This document shows, piece after piece, positions 1 to 11,405 of a stretch of DNA of 64,000 bases. A program made the position numbers and the translations under genes. How positions within the stretch are numbered: the first letter of the stretch is position 1; every line of letters begins with the position of its first letter. Below the pieces are notes generated by a model. The model searched no databases. It was not told where the DNA came from and saw only the letters and a program-made list of their open reading frames with translations. The DNA is from Histoplasma ohiense. Its lineage: Eukaryota; Ascomycota; Eurotiomycetes; Onygenales; Ajellomycetaceae. The stretch is taken from assembly GCA_017607445.1 (NCBI GenBank), contig JAEVHH010000003.1:4650001-4714000 (forward strand), given 5' to 3'.

Positions 1-148
1 GGGAGGCTGGGAAGCAGTTTTTTGAAAATCAAGAAGAGAACAAACATGACGCACGACATTGCAGAGATAAAACCCCCAGCAGAAAGGGTGTCTATAACAA
101 TCGTGAAAATTCCAATTTCCAGCCTATGCAGGCGTCATGTTCGTTTCC

Positions 149-3100
149 TTAAATAACAACAAAAAATCCATCACCCTTATCCTTCACCCGACTCCTTTCC
201 ACGATCGGATCACAACAGCTAATCCGAATCCTTTCAGGCGTCGCCGGACTGACCAAGGTCAACACTTCATCAACCCCCCATTGTTTTCTTGCCGCTTTCA
301 GTGCATCCCGTATCGCGAAGAAGACAGCGCTGCCCATGAAAAGAGGCGGCTCGCCAACACCCCTTGATCGCTGGATCGTCCGTAGATTCTCCCATTGTAC
401 ATCTTTAAGCAAGCTCACATTGAACACTTGCGGAATATCTCTGAAGCCAGGGATTTTATACGTGCCCGGCCCACGGGTGAAAATCTGGCCAGAAGCACGG
501 TGCCAGAGGCTCTCTTCAGTCGTGAAGAGTCCTTGGCCCTGGATAAAAGCGCCTTCGATCTGTCCGTAGTCGATGGAAGGGTTTATACTCTGTCCCACGT
601 CCATTTTTATATCTGCACGGAGTGGCGTCCAATCGCCTGTTAACGTGTCGATCTGGACTTCGGCTGCGGTCACCCCTTGGGTGAAGTAATAGAACATGAG
701 GCCTTTGTTCTCACCCCATTTATAGCCTATATCGGGGGTCTTGTAGAAACCGTTCGCGGTGAGGTTAACCCGGTCGATATACGCTGCTTTGACCAGTTGT
801 TTCATCGTCGCGTTCGGCAATTTCTCCCTGTATGGTTGGAGGCGCTGGTTGAGTTGTTCACAGGCATTGAAGACTGCATATCCATTGAGGTCAGAACTTG
901 CAGAGGCCGCCGTGGGAGATGCATTGGCCACGGTGTTAGTAGCCGTTTCGGATATGAAGATGTCGGACTGAGGAACACCAAGTGCCTCCGCTGCGATCAT
1001 GGTGATTTTAGTGTGCAGGCCTTGACCCATTTCGATGCCGCCGTGAGCAACAAGAACGCTACCATCATTATACAAATGCACCAACGCACCAGCCTGGTTA
1101 AGGAATAACGCCGTGTAAGATATACCGAATTTTGTTGGAACAATAGCGAGGCCCTTTTTGGACCATTTGTGAGTCCGATTGTACTCTGTAACCGCTGCTC
1201 GACGGGAAGCATAATCGGATTCGTCCATTACCTGCTTGTACATGAGGGGCACATACCAATCGGCACCGAGTTCCTGATTGAAATGCGTCTTGTTATTTCG
1301 ACTGTACATGTTGATCTCCTGAAGCTTTTCCACAGGGATGTTCAGATGATCTGCGATCTCTGACATGTAAGTCTCAGCGAAAAATAGGCCTTGTGGCCCG
1401 CCGAATCCGCGGAATGCAGTATTGGACACCGTATTCGTACGGCAAACATGCCCACGAACATGAACGTTGGGGATGTTGTAGACACCATCAATGTGTGATA
1501 GACATCGATCAACCACAGCAGCAGAGAGGTCCTGAGTATGACCAGCGTTAGCATAAACATCGGCGTCCAGCGCCAATAGTTTCCCTTCTTTCGACACGCC
1601 AACTTTCCAGTGGCAGAGAAATGGATGCCGTTGACCCGATGTAAGAATATCCTCATCACGATTCAGCATACAACGAACGGGGCGCCTTGACTTGGAGGCA
1701 GCCACCGCGCAGATACCAGCAAGCTGAACCGATCTAGATTCTTTCCCTCCGAACCCACCCCCAAGCCGTTTTACTCTCGATACGATCTTGTTAGATGCAA
1801 CTCCGGTGACCTGAGCCACATACTCTTGTCTATGAAAACTGTTAGTTTAGATATTCAACCTTTTTATTTGACCAGAAGCGTAGATGAAAGCACCAAAAAA
1901 AAAGGGGGGGAACTCACGTTTCATTAGGGTTCTGCGTGCTACTCCAAATCTCCATCTCCCCATCCTCTGGCTTGGGAATAGCAACACACGCTTGAGTTTC
2001 TAGATAGAAATGCTCCTGCCCACCCATTCTTGAGACGCCAGTGAAAACATGATCTGCTGTGGCAAATGCAGCCTCGACGTCACCACTTTTGATAAAAGGC
2101 TTATGATGGTCGTAAAAGGAGTTCGCTTCAATCGCTTGCTCGATGGTTAGGATAGCAGGTAACTCTTCATATTCAATTTTGACAGCCCGCGAACCCGCTT
2201 CAGCCAATCTTACGGAAGTACCAAGAACCATCCCGATGGGCTGACCAGCCGTGAAAACTTCATCGACGGCAAAAAATACTTCATCAGCCCTCGGTTGGCC
2301 CCACCAATTTGCTTCTGGGCTCGGAAGACTGGTATGATCGACATAGTCGACCACACCTGGGATATCCAAAGCAGGGCGGAAATCTACACTTAGTATTTTC
2401 GCACGAGCCTTTGTGGACAGGACTAGGCACCCGTAGAGTTCATTGTGTTGAGGGGGAATGTCGTCCGTGTATTGCGCCTGGCCAGTAGTTTGCTTCAACG
2501 CGGAGACATGGGGTACTTCCTTCCCCAGAATCCGCTTTTCATATGAGCGGGCAGCTGCATGATCCTTTCGGCCAGAAGAGATTTCTCTCTCGATTTCAGC
2601 GACCGCTTCTTCGTCGGCAGCTGTAGTGTTACGCCGGAGACTGGAGAGCACATCATGGTAGAACCGGTAGAAGAACCCCAGGGCAAGAGTTTTCCTATAC
2701 GTTGACATCCCGCCTGGCACCGAAGAGGGAAGGTCAAAATCCATTTCCAAAGAATTCATTACGCCCTCAAGTGTGGCTGGATCAGTCCAGTCCTTCCCTA
2801 CGAGGAAGGTTTGTGCTAGTTTCGCAGGGATGGTTGTAGGAGCCATACCGCCGTATACCAGATTAGCACTGGTCACGATATTTGAATCTGAAAGTGAAAC
2901 TCGAAGAGCGGCGTTGGCGATGGCTATGTCATCATCCTTTCTTTTTGACTGCTTGTATGCCCGGAGATATTCGCCAGATTCCTGGCTCACTGGGATTCGC
3001 AACGATGCGACGATAGCGTTGGCTGCCAAAGCTGTAGACCTGTATCCTTTGAAAAACTCTCCCATCGGAATCTCTGTATCTCCCTCTAGAGATTTTGCAA

Positions 3101-4506
3101 CTAGGACCGTGTTAGTTGCAACAAAAACTGGATTTAGATCGGATATCGGCGACGCGGTAGCTATATTTCCTGCCGGGGACGCAACGTTACGAATCTGTCT
3201 TCCAGCAAAGAACCTGATCTGTTTCTTGATTGCAGCATACGGTTGGCTCTTAGTAGGCCCGTATATCTCAACTGCTTTATCGCAGATAGTCTCCAAATCC
3301 GTCAAGGTAACGTTCGCCCCTAATTCCAGGTAATCGTCCGTAAAAACGTACTGTTTTAACTCCGGAATATCGCCGACATATACTGAGTCGACATATTGCA
3401 TAGCCTTGAACTTGACCTCAATCTGTGTCTCGGTGCTTCCCCCCACAATCTTGGCGGATGGACATGCGTCCTTGATCTCCAATAACTGCCGCACAGTGAC
3501 AGGACGGTACCAGCGTTTTTTCTTATTTCCAAAGGCCAATGGCCTAAAATCATACTTCCGTAATGACGGAGGGAAAATCAATTCAGTGTCGGGGTTGTAT
3601 GGGATGAAATCCGGCGAATTGAAGGATTTTTCGGTTGTGGTGTTGTCACTATTGCTGGCGTCGCAATTTGTAGATGCCTTATCCTTACAACAACCTCCCT
3701 GTTTCCTTTCCATGCAACAACCCGGTCCCCCGTTGGCACTTGCTTTTCCACAAGAAAATGACTGGGCGGCGTCTAGGATGGAGCGGTAGCCGGTGCAGCG
3801 ACAAAGGTTGCCATCGAATGTTTCTTCGATTGCAAGTTTCGACGGAGCAGGATTGTTCCGTAGCAGGGCATATAAACTCTAGCAATCCAGATATGAATTG
3901 ATTCAGCCAGTGCGATAGATCAAAAAGCAGAGCGAAGTACAATGCCATGCGAAGCTGGTATTTTGCAACTAGAAAAAGGTTACAGAGCTTACCATGACAA
4001 TACCCGGTGTACAAAACCCACACTGGCTTCCGTTTCCAGCAGCCATTCGCTGCTGAACGGCATGCGGACTATTCGCATCTCCAATCCCCTCCACAGTGAT
4101 GACATGTTTGCCGTCCACGCTGACAAGTGGTGCGAGACATGCGTTAACGGATGCATGGTATATTTGCTTCATTGTAGGATTAAGGTGCGAGATAACCTGA
4201 AAAGCAAATGCCGTTAATATTGACCTATGCCCATACAAAAAAGAGAAGAACACTGGCATCTACTGCACATACCACTGTGCAAGCTCCACAACCACCCTCG
4301 GCGCATCCCAGCTTGGTTCCTGTCAGTCCAACACCCCTCAAGTACTCCAACAGGGTGGCTTCAGGATCGGCATTTTCCAGCTCAACCCTTGTTCCGTTGA
4401 GGTAAAATCGGAGGGAACTGCAATAGTTCTCTGTTACTGATGCTAGCGAAGGGGTCTGCTTTAAGACCACGGAAGAGTCAGGACGCTGGAGGACAGATGG
4501 AGCCAT
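149..4506 (-). CDS. hxA: Xanthine dehydrogenase (purine hydroxylase I), 4 exons
   Basis: Oxidises hypoxanthine and xanthine to urate with NAD+ as acceptor in the cytosol (purine catabolism). Exons, 5' to 3' on the minus strand: 4506-4273, 4196-3993, 3878-1918, 1829-149, giving 1359 aa, close to the roughly 1360 aa of fungal XDH. The N-terminal ferredoxin-like cluster has C68, C73, C76 and C98; the second 2Fe-2S domain has CGFC (137-140) and CRC (172-174). The FAD domain carries KIVGGSTETQ. The molybdopterin part carries GGQEHFYLE, FRGFGGPQG (substrate Arg) and GVGEPPLF (catalytic Glu). A Cys-rich linker follows the Fe-S domain. These residues favour XDH over aldehyde oxidase. The related nicotinate hydroxylase HxnS cannot be fully excluded from sequence reading alone. 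Confidence 0.95.
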
Positions 4507-4902
4507 GTTTTTTCTTTTCTCTTCTCGACTGAGGGGTCCCCCGTGAGGTAAATTTTATTGAATTCTGACGAAGAGGATTGTCCCATATAAAGTAAGACCG
4601 GCAGCGCGAATGTTTGTATACACTGTGCTGTAGGATATGGACATCGGGACCCGTCATCAGCTACGTTAGAGCTTGATCAGCGGTAGGAAGGCCTTGCAAA
4701 AGCTATATAGAGCGAAAGGAACATCACAGATATCTAAGTTATATCAGAGCAATAGACAGGTAAGTAGGCCATGAACTGTGCTGGCAGCCGACAAGTGATA
4801 CTAGTATATTGGGCATCATGATTACCAGCGAGCTGGGCGGGGGAGCTGTCTTTATTTATTGGTCTGCGCTTAGCTTCCAGCCTGGCAACTTGGAAGCTCC
4901 GG

Positions 4903-4923
4903 TGTACATGTATGTACTGTACA
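4903..4923. repeat. Self-complementary GTAC/ATG element, copy 1
   Basis: TGTACATG followed by TATGTACTGTACA, made almost wholly of alternating TGTAC and ACATG units and able to fold on itself. Similar copies occur at 5446-5461, 9158-9172, 9578-9595, 11061-11072, 11693-11710 and 46671-46680, all outside coding sequence. Confidence 0.55.
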
Positions 4924-5445
4924 ATACGTGCTATGCTGCTTGTTATAGAATGATACATGTCTTGTAGCGTACTCGTTTCCAATACAAAAGTGACATATCA
5001 AACTTGCCTTTGTTTGTAATTTATAATATTTATTTGAGTTGCAAACTACTAATATGAAGCACATAACGGTATCAACTTGAGCTGGCGCGCTTCCCTCATT
5101 TGAAAGCTCTGTAGAATACTCGTTCTTAGTTACTAATCCGTAGTTTGGAGGTCAGATCGAGATCTTTTGAGGGGCAAACCCGCAAACTAGATCGCCACTG
5201 GCCGGCATCGATACTAATTGTTATAGTAACTACTCCGTAGTATGTAAAGGTTCACTAAATTGTCAATATCAACTGACCCATTTTCGGGCTTGGAAAGGTC
5301 AGGTCAGGTTACACATCGGCTGACTTTTCTATTGATTCTCCTGCACTCTAAATATGAGCATTTGTTAGGGGTTTGGATTGGTGCGTCCCCTCTACTACCA
5401 GCCTAACAGCATTCAGTGCTGCATAATGGCGAGGGGCCTGCTGAA

Positions 5446-5467
5446 TGTACAGTACATGTACTCCGTA
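5446..5467. repeat. GTAC/ATG element fused to TACTCCGTA
   Basis: TGTACAGTACATGTAC at 5446-5461 overlaps directly with TACTCCGTA at 5459-5467, so the two recurrent intergenic motifs of this window are joined here. Function unknown. Confidence 0.5.
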
Positions 5468-6050
5468 CAGAGAGTCAATTCTTTCTTCAGAATAATAATT
5501 AGATGATTGAAAAGCTCAACAAAAATTAGAAGGAGATGATGATAAAAAATGCTCCAGACGGCGGCTATTATATACAACTAGTATCTATTCCGTGGTTCGG
5601 CAATGCCCCTATTATTATAAACTTAATCTCTGATTTTAAATGGATGAGGGTACCAAGTAGTCAAAGCAAATTGATTTGACCTCATTATTTCTGGATATAT
5701 ATATCATATATATGAATGTACAAGGTTGAATATGCGTTATTTCCTAATCGATGATCACTATAATACACTTTATTATGAAGTTTTCAAGTTGACGGCGAAA
5801 TACACAAAACTGGGTTTGGTGCCAAACAAGAGCATAGTATAAAGAATTGAAGGCCAGCTAGGGCTCAACTCAGCAGCTTGAATTCTATGAGTTCTGTATA
5901 AATCACACAAAGAGAAACGAAGAAGGAGAATCAGAAAGCCAAGCATATACAAATACAAGATAAATACAGTTGAATGATATCAAACATACATGTAAGTAGT
6001 GGATTGTTCATAAATGTGTCGTACACGCCTATATATTTCATTTCTTTCGA

Positions 6051-8147
6051 CTATGATCCTGCAAACCCCTTTTCTTCCTCCTCCCACTTTTTCCTCTCGA
6101 TGACGCTTCTAGCCCTGCAACGGAAAATTATATGAATTAGCGATATGAAAGGAACGGCTTAAAAGCATGAAAATAAAGAACAAAATCAGGGACAGGGGAA
6201 TGGGCGGTAATATAATACATACCGAAAAGCGCGGACAAACCGCCAAACCTCCGTGTCTACCAGGTTCCACGCCTCCGAGGCATCTTTAATCCTCTTATCC
6301 TCGTTCTTCGCGCTTTTCAGTACCTTCCTTGCTTTCTCAATCAACTCAAACTCCATCCTGATCTTCGCCTCGTCGCTGCCGGGGAAATCCTTCATGAGAG
6401 GCTTCTGCGCTCTGCCATTGTCATCTGATGATTCCCGCGGTATTCGGAAGCCAAAGTGCCAGTCTAGATCGTCAATGGTTTCAGATGGCAACTGGTTTTC
6501 CTCGGGGTTGGCGGGGAATGACTCCACGGTAAACCACAAGCTTCGGGACATTGCAAAACGCCCAGCGACGATGCTTTTAAATGGAACAGCACGGGTAAAA
6601 CTGTCAATATTTTCACCAAGAAGCATTTTGGTAGCTTCTATAAGCCATCTGTCACGGTCAGTCTCGCGACGGATGTAACGGACAGTGATATTATCGGAGC
6701 CCCTCTGGAGACTTAGTAAGGTATAGGGATGAGGAAGGACACCCAGGGTATAGACCGCGGAGTTGTTAAGGTAGCCGCTAGGCTGCAATATTTTAAGCCT
6801 TTTTTTCGGAGTGCAAGGAGTGCACCCAAGATTATTGGGTGGACAAGTCGATTGGAGCATGGAAGGGGGACACTGAGCGAGCAAGCCGGCCAGTTTGACA
6901 GCCGGGTTCACAAGGACCGTTGCCACTTCGGGAAACGGTTTCGTGACGGCGATCCCTGAGGCAAACGTATTTTGAAATGTGGTTTGCAGGTGTAAGTTGA
7001 TGAGATCAACCAATGCAAGTTTGCCCTCAGACGGGTTCTCCTTGATTTTCTCCGCAATGGGTGAGTACTGTCTGGCAACCATGTCGGGATCGTAATAAGC
7101 TAGGCTGGTCGACTTTTCGACCCTGAAGAACTTATCCGGCACCACATCAATAATATCCGTAGCATCCTTCAAATTGCTCCTTTGCAACGCAGCTTCAATG
7201 GCATCGTTCACGAGACTCCGTTCGCCTGAAAATAGGCATGTGCCCAAATTCTCTAACCGCGTAATGTACTCCGGTGCGGATCCTCCTCGAAGAGAGGCCA
7301 ATAATCTGTCCTCGTATTCGGCCATGGGAAAACACCTCCAATCCACAAGTAGGCCGCTGTCAATATTTCCCCAGGCAAGCCATTTCATAAAATCTGCTTC
7401 AAGTTCGGGACTCAGTTCTTTCGTTTTTACTGCCCGATATCTACGGTTGTTCGCCGCCTCCGACGGTCCCAGGACTATAGGACGAAACCCTTTCGCCCAC
7501 CACGCACGACGCCAGGTCAAAAGCAACTGTCTATCTGCCTCAAATTCTCCTTTTTGTTTCTTGCTCATGGAATTGTAGTACGTGAATACGGGCCGCCTCA
7601 AGGCCAAGGGCGGGAGGACAGAGCGGTTTTCATCCAACGTGATGCTCGAGGAAAATGGATTCAGCCATTTCCAGTCACTGAACCACTTCGATTCCCCGCT
7701 GGTGCTATTTGTTTGCTCTGGAGGCTTGTGGGTAGGAGGACTGAAGGTCAAACGGAGGTTATTGAGATCTGGAAGGTCTGGCAGCTTTGGAAGTTGTGGA
7801 AATTTCGCTAGATTCGGGAGGTTCGGTGAGAGGTTCTCGACATAGGAGCCGGCCTTGACCTTTGCCTCACGCAGCTGAGTCGAGGGTGTGCTGGACAGGA
7901 TTAAAAGAAAAATGGCAAAGAAGGCAACCACGCCAAAAAGCCTTGTTCCTTTATGAGAGAGCATCGTCAGTGACACAGTTCGGAGGACGGTTGAGACGAC
8001 GATAGGCAGCCGGTTTGACGCAACCCATCGGTCGCGGAAAGGGAAGAAGCGCAGAACACGCGACTTTCTCACGCTCACACCGTTCTTCACCTTTCTGGTT
8101 TGCTTTTTGGTTCCATGGTAATTTTGGTGGTCCAGGAGAATTCCCAT
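6051..8147 (-). CDS. Conserved fungal type II membrane protein, function unknown
   Basis: Two exons (8147-6223 and 6114-6051) joined by a GTATGT...TTGCAG intron give 662 aa. The N-terminus is basic (about residues 14-40), followed by one hydrophobic segment around residues 68-88 (LFGVVAFFAIFLLILSS). A Pro/Leu-rich spacer with repeated LPxLPDL units precedes a large C-terminal domain. This topology is typical of Golgi type II glycosyltransferases, and motifs such as GFRPIVLGPSEA recall nucleotide-sugar enzymes, but I see no clear DXD motif and do not recognise the family. Several Cys (CPPSML, CPPNNLGCTPC) suggest a lumenal fold with disulfides. The short second exon encodes a basic/acidic tail (ARSVIERKKWEEEEKG). 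Role not assigned; glycosylation is only a guess. Confidence 0.8.
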
Positions 8148-8379
8148 TCATTGCTTACACTTTTTTTGCAGACTAGTTACTAGTTAACTAGTTTTAGCCA
8201 ACTAAGTTACGGGAGGTTACATAATCGAGGGCAGAATTCTTGGCATAACCCTAAGTCCGTTTCGTCATTTTTAGCAACAGAGTCTACCCCTGCATCCATC
8301 TATATCTCAAAACTCCTTTCGTATAGATATCATAGAGGTAGGAGAAGGTAAGGCGGACAAAGAGGGAGATAAGATGTTA

Positions 8380-9559
8380 TCACCGCCGTACGGGGCCCCC
8401 GTCCAATTCCGCCACAAAGACCCGATCCTGCTGCGTTGGCATTTCCACTACATTGCTCCCGTAATGATTCAGCTCCACAGGACTCTGGTCAAAATGAAGC
8501 TCCGCTCGATCGTAACTATGCAATTCCACCGCCTGGTGAGCTTTATACATAAAATCCTTATCATCAACCGAAGGCTGGTTAACAGGAACCGTGTCTTCAT
8601 CTTTCGATGATGCTGGTTTCTGTCGTAATCTTCGACGGGCAATGCAGAATCCCAGGAACCCGACGAGGGCCGCAATAGCTATTGCTCCAACGACTCCGCC
8701 AGCTATCCAGGCCTTGTTGCTACTATGGTTGGGCGGAGGTTCTGGGAGTCCACTGCCGGAATTAGTCATGTGCGGTAGTGTGGTTGTTGAGGCTGGCGAC
8801 GGGTCCGTTGTTGTGGATTGAGTAGCTTGAGCACCGTAACGGAACAAGAGAATGTCAGCGCACGATCCATTTAGAGACTGATGCTTTAAGAGTGATATGG
8901 CCTGGTGTCTACATACCGAATGCAGTAGTCTCAGGAAAATTCCTGTACACTGTCCATGGTGAGCTGTCCCCTAGCTCACCATACCTACAGACCAGCTGCG
9001 TTCCGAGTGGATTCTGCGATGGTGCACTTTCGTATATGAGAAGCGAAGCGCATATATCGTTCTTACTATTTCCACAAATACGGAGTTAGATAACGAAAAA
9101 AAAAAAAAAAAATACCTGTTATACTATTTCTAGGGAGCGGTTGTCGTTTCAACATGGACATGTACAGTACATACCAATCCTTGGTCGTGTCATCAGCGAA
9201 GAGAAGGGTGTTGCCCGAACAACTTGTCGGGAGCAAACACGGAGTCGTCGCAGATTCCGGACAGCAAGTGTAATGGCTACCGGACTTCGTGAAGGTGTCT
9301 CCATAATCACAAACCACTCGGACTACCGCCGTCTGTTAACTGTTTCGAGTTCGAAAAGATGCCTCAATATCAAGGTTGAACAGGAGGTTTGGCTCAACAT
9401 ACTAGCAGACTTGCTCCCAGATTCGGTCGTGATTCGCCATCCTAAATCAGGTGAGGATAGAGGGCGTCTATCTTCCTTCTGAGCGTGGATCCGATTGCTG
9501 AAGAGTAGCAGGATCAACGTTGATGCAGTTTGAAACGGGATATTTGACAGTGTATTCAT
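8380..9559 (-). CDS. Cys-rich single-pass cell-surface protein
   Basis: Four exons (9559-9403, 9322-9175, 9065-8917, 8825-8380) keep one frame and give 299 aa. Order of parts: signal peptide (first about 26 residues, hydrophobic core STLILLLF), an ectodomain with about nine Cys (for example TCCPES, PTSC, NDICAS, LVCRYG), a Ser/Thr/Pro linker, one transmembrane helix (AWIAGGVVGAIAIAALVGFL) followed by a stop-transfer RRRLRQK, and a roughly 100-residue cytoplasmic tail with many His, Asp and Glu. This plan is common in fungal surface proteins of unknown role (possible wall sensor or adhesin). The exon 1/2 junction works only if the acceptor GGTAG at 9323 is used; the nearer-looking AACAG breaks the frame. 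Intron 2 has a GTAC/ATG element at its donor. Confidence 0.72.
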
Positions 9560-10185
9560 TTTATCGAATTATGGTGTGTACATGTACAGTACATGGGAAT
9601 GTAAAATCCCCATGCGGAGTCGAAACAATAACAGGAAACATAATGGAGAGAAATAGAAGTCTTGTAAAAATCAAACAAGCCTTTAAAAAAAATAAAAATT
9701 GAAAGGGACCATTCTCGTTGGTCATCACTTGAGATCCGATCCTCTCAATACGAGGTGATAAAAGATTTCCGACATTATTTTCGGCTTGTGCTTTGTCAGC
9801 GCTGCCCCTTTTCTTGAACACTTGTTAGCTTAAATTTAGCGCTCGGTCTAGTGCTTCTCGTCCTCCACATTACTTCAGGAACCATCAATGCCCTTGAGAA
9901 ATTTGAGTAATAAGCGGGATTGCGATGCTTCTGGTTTGAGCAATTGCTCATGGGTTGTCATTTTTCTCAAGGAAGCGTTGTTCGAAAACTTCCCAAAGTC
10001 GTGGTGGGCCTATCATCGGGATCGATAGCCCTACTCGGGAAACTTGGACGATCATACGATGTGAACAGCAGAGAAAATTTTTATGGGAAATCAACAGATG
10101 AAACGGAATTGAGGCATTGAGGTCTGTTAATGTCATAGCATAGCATTTTTCCAAAACATCCATGTCAATTGTTTTCACCATCCAT
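9560..10185. other. Intergenic region, about 0.6 kb
   Basis: No gene seen. It lies upstream of the surface-protein gene and downstream of NRK1. It contains the 18-mer GTACATGTACAGTACATG at 9578-9595, only 19 nt upstream of the surface-protein start codon, and an A-rich run near 9685-9700. Confidence 0.6.
9578..9595. repeat. GTACATGTACAGTACATG element
   Basis: Exact 18-nt match to 11693-11710. It sits immediately upstream of the start codon at 9559 of the surface-protein gene, so it would be in the promoter or 5' leader. Confidence 0.65.
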
Positions 10186-11405
10186 TTATTCCATCTCCCG
10201 CCCAATCACCCGCAAAACCTCCCTCACTCCCCACTCCAACAACTCGGTCATATTAGCCCCTCCTTTCCCCGGCGCCACCAAAACCCCCGCATCCTCCTTG
10301 ATATACTCACCTTCTCCTACGGCCTCCTTCAACTCATCCTCACCCCGCGGAACACCCGGGTCAGGAAGCAGGAGCCACTGGTGATCAGCGATATACCGTG
10401 GCCAAACGATATCATCCACGTACCCAGGCGGATCCGTCCAAAAATTCTGGTGCGGCATGGGCTCGTTGTCATCTTCAATATCTCCAATGCCATACGAACT
10501 AGGCTCCGCAGATCTCTTTTCGTCATCATTAAATTTATCTTCATCCAACTTAGGCGTAGGCGCTGGGCCAATAGTCACGTATCCCGTTCTGCCCTCCCTC
10601 CGTTTCTTCAGCACAGAGTAGGTAGCAGGCAGAAACAAGGGCACTTGTATACTATCGTGCACTGCGCGGAGGGGGTGATTCTCATCTCCGGGTGGCGCAT
10701 AGAGGAGAAACCCTTCCAGAAACCCAAGTGATAAGGGCAGTGAATCGGTCTCCGATTTCGTAGAAAGTAGTATGGCTTCCATCGTCCCTGTAACACAATG
10801 GCGAATACGCCGAATCGTATCCTCATCAACGCCCGAACCTGTGACTTCATTGAGGTCCTCTTTACTCTTTAAGCGGGGTGGTAAAACGCCATGGGAGCGT
10901 ACGTAGGAGAGTGCAGACACGAGTTGTCGGATGTCAAGTGCTTCGACGGTATCCCAGTCCTGCACTCGTTTCCCCGACGAGGTGGTTGTCACTGGAATTC
11001 TATGTGCGGAAACATAGAGTAAATTCAGCTATTGTCAGCGCATTGTATATGAAAAAGTGGATGTACTGTACCTCCGTTCTGCCATATGAAAGGGTTAAAA
11101 TTTACGTCCGGCAACACATACTGATCATCCGGTTTATAAAAGTCATCTTCATGAATGATAAACACCTTCACAGCTCCCCTGTTCCCAACTCCACCCTTGC
11201 CAGCTCCGTCTGCCCTCTCTTTCTCAATTGCGCCCGAGTCTGCAATCCTAGCTCCATTGGATTCTGGGGTAAACACAGTCCGCAGGAGGCGGGCAAGGGT
11301 CGTTTTGCCGCTCGACGATGGTCCAGATATCCCTACGACGATTGTTTTTCGGCTCGCTGGTTGGGGATGCGCCGCATTATTTTCAGTGAGCCTTGAGGAG
11401 GACAT
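10186..11405 (-). CDS. NRK1: Nicotinamide riboside kinase, 2 exons
   Basis: Phosphorylates nicotinamide riboside to NMN with ATP in NAD salvage; cytosolic. Exons 11405-11072 and 10991-10186 give 379 aa. The P-loop is GPSSSGKT (28-35), followed by the family signature FIIHEDDFYKP and, in exon 2, QDWDTVEALD, both typical of Nrk1. The C-terminal part carries FWTDPPGYVDDIVWPRYI. The start at 11405 is chosen because it places the P-loop near the N-terminus; an upstream in-frame Met (11489) would add 28 residues with no family support. At 379 aa it is much longer than yeast or human Nrk1 (about 200-240 aa), largely through an acidic insertion (DEDKFNDDEKRS, IGDIEDDNEP) before FWTDPPGY. The intron donor GTACAGTACAT is itself a GTAC/ATG element. 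Confidence 0.9.

Larger units (their letters stand above)
4507..6050. other. Intergenic region upstream of XDH, about 1.5 kb
   Basis: No gene is seen. It serves as the XDH upstream region and the 3' flank of the next gene. It is AT-rich in places, with a TA-rich run near 5695-5716. It carries two copies of the self-complementary GTAC/ATG element (4903-4923 and 5446-5461) and copies of TACTCCGTA (5231-5239, 5459-5467). I did not find a clear UaY-type site. Confidence 0.6.

Noticed and set aside
9323..9402. Frameshift in the surface-protein gene
   Set aside because: An alternative acceptor (GGTAG) restores the frame and the full set of exons totals 900 nt.
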